Assembly (NCBI GenBank): GCA_005502805.1
Contig: SCMY01000005.1
Location: forward strand, 186,001 to 250,000
Length of the DNA stretch: 64,000 bases
Direction: 5' to 3'
Source of the DNA: Rhizobiales bacterium 2SD
GTDB lineage: Bacteria > Pseudomonadota > Alphaproteobacteria > Rhizobiales > Beijerinckiaceae
Shown here: in pieces, positions 9,086 through 15,824 of the stretch
Layout: the number at the start of each line of letters is the position of its first letter
Numbering within the stretch: position 1 is the first letter of the stretch
Position numbers and translations under genes: made by a program
Notes under the pieces: generated by a model
Databases searched by the model: none
What the model saw: the letters and a program-made list of their open reading frames with translations, nothing else
What the model was told of the DNA's origin: nothing

Positions 9086-10074
9086 TGGCGAATGTGTCGG
9101 ACCCGTTGCCCGAGCTCGAAACGCAGACGCAGCAGCGCTGCTTCCGCGTCATCGCCAATGCGCGCGCCGGCACGGTGCTGGAAGCGGGCGCGGATACCTT
9201 CGCGCGGCGCATCGCGGATGCCTTCGCGGCCGCCGGCTGCCGCGCCGAGATCGAGCTGGTGCCGCCGCGCCAGTTGCAGGAGCGCTTGCGGGCCGCGGTC
9301 GCCGACGACACCGTGACGACCGTCATCGCCGGCGGCGACGGCAGCATCAACGGCGCCTTGCCGGTCTTGGTCGGCTGCAAGCGGCCGGTCGGCGTCCTGC
9401 CACTCGGCACGGTCAACGTGCTCGGCCGCGACCTCGGACTCGTCGGCACGCTGGAGGAGCAGATCACGGCGCTCTGCCAGGGCGAGCCGGTCGCGCTCGA
9501 TCTCGGCAGCGTCAACGGCCGGCTGTTCCATTCGATCTCCGGCATGGGCTTCTTCAGCCTGATGGCGCGCCAGCGTGAATATGCGCGGCGTCGCTTCCCG
9601 TTCAGCCGTCTCGTCGCCTTCCTCTTCGCCGCGACGCGCTCGATCCTGTTCACCCACGCGATCCGCATCGAGATGGAGATTGCCGGCGAGCGGCGTAAGG
9701 TCGAAGCCGATGCGGTCCTCGTGACCGTGAACCAGTTCGATGGTGCCGAATGGCGTCGTAGCCATCTCGATGGCGGCGAGTTCGAGGTTCATATCCTCGA
9801 CACTGGCGGCCTGCTGTCCCGCGCCAAGGCCGCCTTCTCGATGCTGACCGGCGGCTGGCGCAATTCCCACAATCTCGTCTCCCTTACCGGCACGGCGGTG
9901 ACGATCACCCGTCGCGACAAGCGCCGTGGCCATGTCACCTTCGACGGCGAGGTCGAGCGCGTCGCCAGCCCGTTCGCCTATCGCCTGCTGCCGGGCGCGC
10001 TGCGGGTGATTGCCGCCCGGCCTGCCGAGCCAGAGCCTCTGCCCTATCCCGCAGAATACCAGTTCCCTTCATGA
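9085..10074 (+). CDS. Diacylglycerol/sphingosine-kinase-family protein
   Basis: A 329-residue member of the DAGK catalytic (LCB5/YegS/DgkB) family: the nucleotide-binding loop AGGDGSING is at residues 82-90 and the second glycine motif LPLGTVNVLGRDLG at 105-118; the C-terminal beta-sandwich follows. The family phosphorylates lipid hydroxyls (diacylglycerol, sphingoid bases) with ATP; the lipid here is not predictable. The third residue of the usual GGDGT is kept and the final Thr is Ser, which is common. The start shares a base with the preceding transglutaminase stop, and its stop overlaps the PAP2 start by four bases. Confidence 0.85.
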   Translation: MANVSDPLPELETQTQQRCFRVIANARAGTVLEAGADTFARRIADAFAAAGCRAEIELVPPRQLQERLRAAVADDTVTTVIAGGDGSINGALPVLVGCKRPVGVLPLGTVNVLGRDLGLVGTLEEQITALCQGEPVALDLGSVNGRLFHSISGMGFFSLMARQREYARRRFPFSRLVAFLFAATRSILFTHAIRIEMEIAGERRKVEADAVLVTVNQFDGAEWRRSHLDGGEFEVHILDTGGLLSRAKAAFSMLTGGWRNSHNLVSLTGTAVTITRRDKRRGHVTFDGEVERVASPFAYRLLPGALRVIAARPAEPEPLPYPAEYQFPS

Positions 10075-10778
10075 GGCCTTCGATGTTCCTCCTCCAGCCG
10101 CGTTTCCTCCTGCCCGTCGCGGCTACCTTCGCCTTTCTGGGCCTGGCCTTCTATGTCGCTTCCGACGGCAGCTCGGCGGTCGACAGTGCACTGGTGATGC
10201 TGTTTCGCGACCCGGCCAATCCCTCAGTGCCGATCGGCCCCGCCTGGTTCCGGGAGATGATGCGCGACCTGACCGCGCTCGGCAGCTTCATCGGGCTCGG
10301 CATCGCGACCGTGATCGCGGCTCTGACCCTGCGGCTCTGTGGTCACCGCCCCCTCGCGATCGGGCTGCTGGCCAGTGTGCTCGCGGCGGCGGCGGCGAGC
10401 ACCGTGCTGAAGCTCGCTTTCGGGCGCGAGCGGCCCGACATCGTCGAGCATGCCGCGCTGACCTTCACCGCGAGTTTCCCGAGCGGCCATGCCTTCCTGG
10501 CGGCCGTGGTGCTGCTCAGCATTGCGAGCTTCGTCGGCATCGCCTCGCGCCGCGCCGATATCGCCCGACTCTGCCTGTGGGTTGCCTGGATCCTGATGAT
10601 CGCGATTGGGCTGAGCAGGATCTATCTCGGCGTGCACTGGCCGAGCGACGTGCTCGGTGGCTGGTGCCTCGGCGTCGCCTGGTCGAGCCTCGCCACCTAT
10701 CTGATCGGCCGTCTCGCAGCCCGATCGGAGACCAATCTCGCGCAGACCGTCACAGCACATGGCGAGCCCGCTGGTTGA
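10071..10778 (+). CDS. PAP2-family membrane phosphatase
   Basis: A 235-residue integral membrane protein with about five or six helices and the full three-part acid-phosphatase signature: KLAFGRERP (residues 114-122), PSGH (137-140) and SRIYLGVHWPSD (182-193), holding the catalytic and phosphate-contacting Arg/His residues. Such enzymes dephosphorylate phosphatidic acid, undecaprenyl pyrophosphate or similar lipids on the periplasmic face. Coupling by an ATGA overlap to a lipid-kinase-like gene suggests opposing steps on the same lipid pool. Confidence 0.87.
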   Translation: MRPSMFLLQPRFLLPVAATFAFLGLAFYVASDGSSAVDSALVMLFRDPANPSVPIGPAWFREMMRDLTALGSFIGLGIATVIAALTLRLCGHRPLAIGLLASVLAAAAASTVLKLAFGRERPDIVEHAALTFTASFPSGHAFLAAVVLLSIASFVGIASRRADIARLCLWVAWILMIAIGLSRIYLGVHWPSDVLGGWCLGVAWSSLATYLIGRLAARSETNLAQTVTAHGEPAG

Positions 10779-10785
10779 GCTCGCC

Positions 10786-10810
10786 GGAACCGGGCGCTGC
10801 TATCAGCGTT
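10786..10810 (+). promoter_or_regulatory. EcfG-type stress promoter of the 50-residue membrane protein
   Basis: GGAAC (10786-10790), 16 bases, CGTT (10807-10810): an exact match to the EcfG consensus of Alphaproteobacteria. It begins 8 bases after the PAP2 stop and ends 41 bases before the ATG at 10852. Confidence 0.72.
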
Positions 10811-10851
10811 GATGGACGCGCCGTGCCGGCGCATCCGCAACGGAGTTCCTG

Positions 10852-11004
10852 ATGACGCTGTCCCGCAACACGCTTGTCTTTCTGATCGCCTTGCTCGTCC
10901 TCGGCCTTGGAGCCGTCAGCTACGCGCTCTATCAGGAGAAGAAGCAGCCGGAAGGCGTCGAAATCTCGGTCGGCAAGAACGGCCTGTCGATCAAGGAGAA
11001 ATGA
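10852..11004 (+). CDS. 50-residue single-pass membrane protein
   Basis: A small protein (MTLSRNTLVFLIALLVLG...) with one strongly hydrophobic helix at about residues 7-28 and a charged 22-residue tail ending NGLSIKEK. GGAG lies 7 bases before the ATG, and an exact EcfG-type promoter lies just upstream, which argues that it is a real gene although it is short. I do not recognise a named family. It could be an envelope stress peptide. Confidence 0.68.
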   Translation: MTLSRNTLVFLIALLVLGLGAVSYALYQEKKQPEGVEISVGKNGLSIKEK

Positions 11005-11023
11005 GCGGCCGGCCATAGCGCAC

Positions 11024-11042
11024 GAGCGGGGATGACCCGCTC
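11024..11042. terminator. Short hairpin between convergent genes
   Basis: GAGCGGG (11024-11030) pairs with 11036-11042 around GATGA. The right arm overlaps the stop codon of the diguanylate cyclase gene. There is no T-run, so termination strength is doubtful. Confidence 0.4.
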
Positions 11043-12498
11043 AGGCTGCTCGAAGGGTCTCTTCGACGACGCGGTCGCGGCCGGCGCGCTTGGCCCGGTA
11101 CAGCGCCGCGTCGGCCTGCTTCAGCAGATGCTGCAGGGAGCTGCCGGGGCGCGCCGGCCCCCAGACGAGGCCGATGCTGACCGTGATCGCCAGCGGTTCG
11201 TGCCCTTCGATCGGAACACGCAGCTGGGCGCAGCCGTCGCGAAGCCGTTCCGCCAGAGCGAGCGCTGCCGGTTGCGGCAGGCCTGACAGAAGGACCGCGA
11301 ACTCCTCGCCGCCGATCCGTCCGAACAGGTCGTCCCGCCGAAGCAGCGCCGAGATCTGCTCTGTCAGGCTCACCAGAACCTCGTCCCCGATCGCGTGGCC
11401 GTGCTCGTCATTGATCAGCTTGAAGCGATCGACGTCGAGCATGAGCAATGCCACGGGCCGGTTTTCGGTCAGATTCCGTGCCAGCGCCGCCTCGCTTCGC
11501 GCCAGGAAGGCGCGACGCGACAATGTCCTGGTCAAGACATCCTGGTTGGCGGCGAGATCAAGCTCGCGCAGCAATCGGGAGCGGGCGGCATTGATCGCCG
11601 CCACCATGATCGGTCCGAGCGAAAACAGGGCGACGCCGAAGCGGTGCGAGGTCAGGGCGGCGGCATATTCGGCGGTGCCCGGCGTCAGCGCAGACAGCAG
11701 CACCGTGCTCTGCCAGAGGCCGAGCCCGAAGGTCAGCAGCGCGGTCGGGAAAACGCCGTAGCTCAGCGCGCACCAGAGGATCGCTGGAACCGGGATCGCG
11801 ATTGCGCTGGAGCCGCCGAGCGTGGTGGCGATGAGGATCGATGCGAGCAGGATGACAGCCGGAAGGAGCGCCTTCGGCCATGTCGGCGGCGCGGTGTGTG
11901 CGCCCAGCCGTTTCGCCAGCTCGGCGAGTGGCGGCGCCGTCAGAACCATGGGCAGCACTACGAGATTGCTGGAGAATTCACTGGTCAGGAAGAACTCGAA
12001 CGCCTGCATCGGCGACTGGCCGAAATAGACCACGAGACAGCCGCTGCCGACCGCGGCGGCCGAGCCGGCCGCGGCGAAGGCGATCAGGAGCAGGAACAGC
12101 AGCGATTGCGGGCGTTCCAGCCGGCGATCCATGCCAGCGACGCGTTGGAACAGCAGATACCCGACGCTGGCGTTGGTGAGATTGCCGGCCGTCAGCCACA
12201 ACGTCATGCCAAGGCCGCCACCCATCGCGAAATCGGCGGCGAGATACCCGGCTGCTGCGCCAGCCCAGCCGGGTGGCCCGGCCCATCCGGGATTGCGCAC
12301 CATCACGCCCATCAACAGGGCATTGGCGGGCCAGAAGGTGGAGAGGAAGCCGAGCGGCCGGGTGAGATGGCCGAACAAGGCCGCTGCGAAGACGATGCCT
12401 GCGATCAGTAGGGCTGCACGCCAGGAGGGCGACGGTAAAGAGGCTGCCTGCTCCTGGTTGCGGCCATGCTGGGAAAGATCGTCGCGAGCAAGCTTCAT
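11041..12498 (-). CDS. MASE1-GGDEF diguanylate cyclase
   Basis: A 485-residue inner-membrane protein: an N-terminal MASE1-type sensor with about eight to ten helices (about residues 30-310), then a GGDEF domain (about 325-480). The active-site loop reads GGEEF at about 396-400, which is catalytically competent, and RRDD ending six residues before it is an intact RxxD inhibitory site, so product inhibition by c-di-GMP is expected. It makes cyclic di-GMP from GTP; the signal is unknown. The start ATG at 12498 is a choice without a strong ribosome site; the frame is open to 12609. Confidence 0.87.
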   Translation of the reverse strand: MKLARDDLSQHGRNQEQAASLPSPSWRAALLIAGIVFAAALFGHLTRPLGFLSTFWPANALLMGVMVRNPGWAGPPGWAGAAAGYLAADFAMGGGLGMTLWLTAGNLTNASVGYLLFQRVAGMDRRLERPQSLLFLLLIAFAAAGSAAAVGSGCLVVYFGQSPMQAFEFFLTSEFSSNLVVLPMVLTAPPLAELAKRLGAHTAPPTWPKALLPAVILLASILIATTLGGSSAIAIPVPAILWCALSYGVFPTALLTFGLGLWQSTVLLSALTPGTAEYAAALTSHRFGVALFSLGPIMVAAINAARSRLLRELDLAANQDVLTRTLSRRAFLARSEAALARNLTENRPVALLMLDVDRFKLINDEHGHAIGDEVLVSLTEQISALLRRDDLFGRIGGEEFAVLLSGLPQPAALALAERLRDGCAQLRVPIEGHEPLAITVSIGLVWGPARPGSSLQHLLKQADAALYRAKRAGRDRVVEETLRAA

Positions 12499-12577
12499 TG
12501 CCTTCGGAGCAAACCAGACAAAGGTGAAAGCAAGCTGAAATGGCGGGAGCAAAATTGCGTGGAGGTCGCGCTTTTCG

Positions 12578-12590
12578 GCATACAGTATGC
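12578..12590. promoter_or_regulatory. 13-bp palindrome between divergent cyclase and dehydrogenase genes
   Basis: GCATAC-A-GTATGC is a perfect palindrome 120 bp before the aldehyde dehydrogenase ATG and 80 bp before the cyclase start. The GTAT/ATAC half-sites resemble operators of FadR/FCD-type GntR regulators. No regulator gene is adjacent, so the link is inference. Confidence 0.4.
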
Positions 12591-12710
12591 GCTGACGGCA
12601 GAGACGCACCGCCTTTCATCGGGCCTGCGTGCATGGCATTGCCGAGATAAAACGGTTAAGACCGGCTCCTCTTTCGGTTAGGCAAGTTCGGTCAAGCAAG
12701 AGGCTTTGCG

Positions 12711-14156
12711 ATGAATGCTCCCTTCAAGAACCTGATCGCCGGCGAATGGACCGGCTCGCAGAACGCCTCGCGCAACATCAACCCGTCGAATACCAACGAC
12801 GTCGTCGGCGAGTATGCGCAGGGCTCGGTCGAGGATCTGAACAACGCCGTCGCCGCCGCCAAGGCCGCCTTCCCGGCCTGGAGCCGCACCACTCCGCAGG
12901 AGCGCTACGAGGTTCTGAAGAAGGCCTCCGACGAGATCCTCGCCCGCAAGGACGAGCTCGGCCGCCTACTGTCGCGTGAGGAAGGCAAGACCCTGCCGGA
13001 AGGCATCGGCGAGGCCACCCGCGCCGGCCAGATTTTCGCCTTCTTCGCCGGCGAGTGCCTGCGTCTGAACGGCGAAAGCATTCCCTCCGTGCGTCCCGGC
13101 GTCGGCGTCGAGGTCACCCGTGAGCCGGTCGGCATCATCGGCATGATCACGCCCTGGAACTTCCCGATCGCGATCCCGGCCTGGAAGATCGCGCCTGCGC
13201 TCGCCTACGGCAATTGCGTCGTGATCAAGCCGGCCGACCTCGTGCCGGGCTCGGCCTGGGCGCTGGTCGACGTCATCCAGCGCGCCGGCCTGCCCAAGGG
13301 CGTGCTCAACCTGGTGATGGGCCGCGGCTCGGTCGTCGGCCAGGCGCTGCTTGAGCACAAGGATGTGCATGCGATCAGCTTCACCGGCTCGGTCTCGACC
13401 GGCCGCAAGGTCGCCGCCGCCTGCATCGCCGGCAACCCGATGAAGAAGGTCCAGCTCGAGATGGGCGGCAAGAATCCGCTCGTCGTGCTCGACGATGCGG
13501 ATCTCAAGGTTTCGGTCGAGGCTGCCGTCCAAGGCGCCTTCTTCTCGACCGGCCAGCGTTGCACGGCCTCCTCGCGCCTGATCGTCCAGGCCGGCATCCA
13601 CGACCGCTTCGTCGAGGCCTGCATCGAGCGGCTGAAGGGCGTCACCGTCGACGACGCGCTGAAGGCCGGCACCACGATCGGCCCGGTGGTCGACCAGAGC
13701 CAGCTCGATCAGGACCTGAAATATATCCAGATCGCCCGCGACGAGGGCGGCAAGCTCGCCTGGGGCGGTGAACTGCTCAACCGCGAGAACCCCGGCTTCT
13801 ACCTGCAGCCGGCGCTGTTCACCGAGACGACCAACGCCATGCGCATCTCGCGCGAGGAGGTGTTCGGTCCGGTCGCCAACGTCATCCGCGTCAAGGATTA
13901 CGAGGAGGCGCTCGCCATCGCCAACGACACCGAGTTCGGCCTGTCCTCGGGCATCTGCACGACCTCGCTGAAGCATGCGACGCATTTCAAGCGCAATGCC
14001 GAGGCCGGCATGGTGATGGTCAACCTCGCCACGGCGGGCGTCGACTACCATGTGCCGTTCGGCGGCCGGAAGGGTTCGAGCTACGGCCCGCGCGAGCAGG
14101 GCGCCTATGCCCGCGAGTTCTACACCACGGTGAAGACCTCCTACACGCTCGCCTGA
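12711..14156 (+). CDS. NAD(P)+-dependent aldehyde dehydrogenase, ketoglutarate-semialdehyde type
   Basis: A 481-residue cytoplasmic ALDH. Catalytic Cys284 (STGQRCTASSR), general base Glu250 (QLEMGGKNP) and Asn150 (TPWNFP) are all in place. Overall sequence most resembles alpha-ketoglutaric semialdehyde (2,5-dioxopentanoate) dehydrogenases, which end the non-phosphorylated pentose/sugar-acid and hydroxyproline routes by forming 2-oxoglutarate; succinate-semialdehyde dehydrogenase is the alternative. No sugar-acid genes flank it. The ATG follows AAGAGG at 8 bases. It stands alone, followed by a terminator. Confidence 0.82.
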   Translation: MNAPFKNLIAGEWTGSQNASRNINPSNTNDVVGEYAQGSVEDLNNAVAAAKAAFPAWSRTTPQERYEVLKKASDEILARKDELGRLLSREEGKTLPEGIGEATRAGQIFAFFAGECLRLNGESIPSVRPGVGVEVTREPVGIIGMITPWNFPIAIPAWKIAPALAYGNCVVIKPADLVPGSAWALVDVIQRAGLPKGVLNLVMGRGSVVGQALLEHKDVHAISFTGSVSTGRKVAAACIAGNPMKKVQLEMGGKNPLVVLDDADLKVSVEAAVQGAFFSTGQRCTASSRLIVQAGIHDRFVEACIERLKGVTVDDALKAGTTIGPVVDQSQLDQDLKYIQIARDEGGKLAWGGELLNRENPGFYLQPALFTETTNAMRISREEVFGPVANVIRVKDYEEALAIANDTEFGLSSGICTTSLKHATHFKRNAEAGMVMVNLATAGVDYHVPFGGRKGSSYGPREQGAYAREFYTTVKTSYTLA

Positions 14157-14179
14157 GGCGGGGGCATCCGGGATTATCG

Positions 14180-14206
14180 GGGCCGCGCCGCAAGCGCGGC
14201 CCTTTT
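14180..14206 (+). terminator. Rho-independent terminator after aldehyde dehydrogenase
   Basis: A 9-bp perfect stem (GGGCCGCGC at 14180-14188 with 14194-14202), five-base loop, then TTTT. Confidence 0.85.
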
Positions 14207-14228
14207 CATGTCGGCCTGGTTGTCCTGC

Positions 14229-14936
14229 TCAATCGAACAGCACCTGCTCCAACCCGGCGATGCTCGGCAGCAGCAGATGGCTGAGCGGGCGTAAGATCTC
14301 GGCGCTGCCGGCTCCGGTCAGCACGGCGATGCGATAGCCTGCTCCTGCCGCAGCCGCCATGTGCATGTCATGGCTGGAATCGCCGACGACGGCGACGGCA
14401 TCCACCGGCAGGCCCGTCGCGCTGCAGAAGCCATCGACCATGCCGCGTCCGGGCTTCGCACCATGGCCGGAATCATAGCCGCATTGGAAAGCCAGATGCG
14501 GTTCGAGGCCGAAGCGCTCGGCCGTCGCCAGCACCGCCGCTTCGCTGTCGCTGGAGGCGATGCCGAGGACGAGCCCGCGGCCGGTGAGAGCCGCGAACAG
14601 GGCAGCAAGATCGCAGACGGGCACGGCGGCGACGACAGCGGATCGGAATAGCGTATCGAGCTGCTCGGTCAGATCTTCAACGCCGAACGGCGCACCCGCT
14701 TCCGCCCAGGCCTGCGCCACGTCCTTGGTATTGCCAGAGGCGAGCAGCCCGTCGGAGGTGGCGTAGCCGGTCGCGGGGTCGACGCCGGCGATCGTCAGCA
14801 GCCGCGCTGCCAATTGGGCATCGCCCTGGGCGGCCAGCCGGCCTGCGCCGAGATTGGTCGGTGCCCAGCTCGCCTGGTAGTCGACCAGCGTGCCGTCCTT
14901 GTCGAACAGGATGCCGCTTATGACTGGCCGGGTCAT
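14229..14936 (-). CDS. HAD-superfamily phosphatase (phosphoglycolate-phosphatase-like)
   Basis: A 235-residue HAD hydrolase. Motif I is FDKDGTLVD (nucleophile Asp12, acid Asp14), motif II GIASSDSE, motif III Lys in HGAKPGRG and motif IV VVGDSSHD, with a helical cap between motifs I and II. The family removes phosphate from small metabolites such as phosphoglycolate; the substrate is not predictable. The ATG overlaps the stop of the transglutaminase gene by four bases, so it is the last gene of the ATP-grasp/alpha-E operon and may process a phosphorylated product of it. Confidence 0.82.
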   Translation of the reverse strand: MTRPVISGILFDKDGTLVDYQASWAPTNLGAGRLAAQGDAQLAARLLTIAGVDPATGYATSDGLLASGNTKDVAQAWAEAGAPFGVEDLTEQLDTLFRSAVVAAVPVCDLAALFAALTGRGLVLGIASSDSEAAVLATAERFGLEPHLAFQCGYDSGHGAKPGRGMVDGFCSATGLPVDAVAVVGDSSHDMHMAAAAGAGYRIAVLTGAGSAEILRPLSHLLLPSIAGLEQVLFD

Positions 14937-15814
14937 GACGTCACCGGGACGACGTCGACCTTGACGTCGAGCTTCTGGCTGCCGGGACCCACCAGAACGC
15001 CGTCGAGCGGCGAGACGTCGGCATAGTCGCGCCCCGTCGCGGTGACGATATGGTCGTCGGCGACGACGAGGTCGTTCGTAGGGTCGAGCCCGATCCAGCC
15101 GGTCTCCGGCCCGCACCAGAGCATCACCCAGGCATGGGTGGCGTCGGCGCCCTCCAGCCTCGGCTGGCCCGCCGGCGGGATCGTACGCAGATAGCCGCTG
15201 ACATAGGCCGCCGGCAGGCCGAGGCCCCTCAAGCCGGCGATCATGATGTGGGCGAAGTCCTGGCAGACGCCGTGGCGGGCGCCGAAAGCCTCGCGGATCG
15301 GCGTCGAGACCTCGGTCGCCTCGGGATCGTAGACGAACTCCTTGCGGATGCGGGCCATCAGCTCGCTCGCCGCCTCGAAGACAGGCCGCTTCGCCGCAAA
15401 GCTCCTGCGGGCATAGTCGGTGATCTCCGACACGGTCGGCGCCAGCCGGCTGGTATAGAGATATTGGGCGGGAGAATCCGGAGAAAGGCTCTGCGCCTGC
15501 AAAGCGAGTTCGGCGACCTCCTCCCAGCCACGCGTCAGGGCCGGGAAGGGTGCGACCGTCCGCGTCACCTCGACCTGCGAGGTCATCTCGATCCTGAGTT
15601 CGCGATGCGGCTTGGCGATGGTCAGCGTCGTCGTGCGGTTGCCGAAGAAGCAGACACCGTCGCGCCGCTCGGCACCGCGCGGCGCCACGGAGAGCTGGCT
15701 GGTCAGGACACGCTGGCCGACGCCGTCGCGCGGCAGTACGCGCAGGATGCAGCGCGCGAACGGGACCGGCCGGCTATAGCTGTAAGCCGTGAGATGGCGA
15801 ATGGCGTAGATCAC
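14933..15814 (-). CDS. Transglutaminase-like cysteine protease family protein
   Basis: A 293-residue protein with the bacterial transglutaminase N-terminal beta domain (MIYAIRHLTAYSYSRPV) and a transglutaminase-like core. A full catalytic triad is visible: Cys184 (RHGVCQDFAH), His227 (DATHAWVMLW) and Asp244 (WIGLDPTND). Members may hydrolyse or form isopeptide/amide bonds. It starts at GTG 15814, 10 bases after the upstream ATP-grasp/alpha-E gene and with GAGAG upstream; its stop overlaps the HAD gene. It is one of two full-triad transglutaminases in this operon. Confidence 0.88.
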   Translation of the reverse strand: MIYAIRHLTAYSYSRPVPFARCILRVLPRDGVGQRVLTSQLSVAPRGAERRDGVCFFGNRTTTLTIAKPHRELRIEMTSQVEVTRTVAPFPALTRGWEEVAELALQAQSLSPDSPAQYLYTSRLAPTVSEITDYARRSFAAKRPVFEAASELMARIRKEFVYDPEATEVSTPIREAFGARHGVCQDFAHIMIAGLRGLGLPAAYVSGYLRTIPPAGQPRLEGADATHAWVMLWCGPETGWIGLDPTNDLVVADDHIVTATGRDYADVSPLDGVLVGPGSQKLDVKVDVVPVTS

Positions 15815-15824
15815 CCGGACTCTC

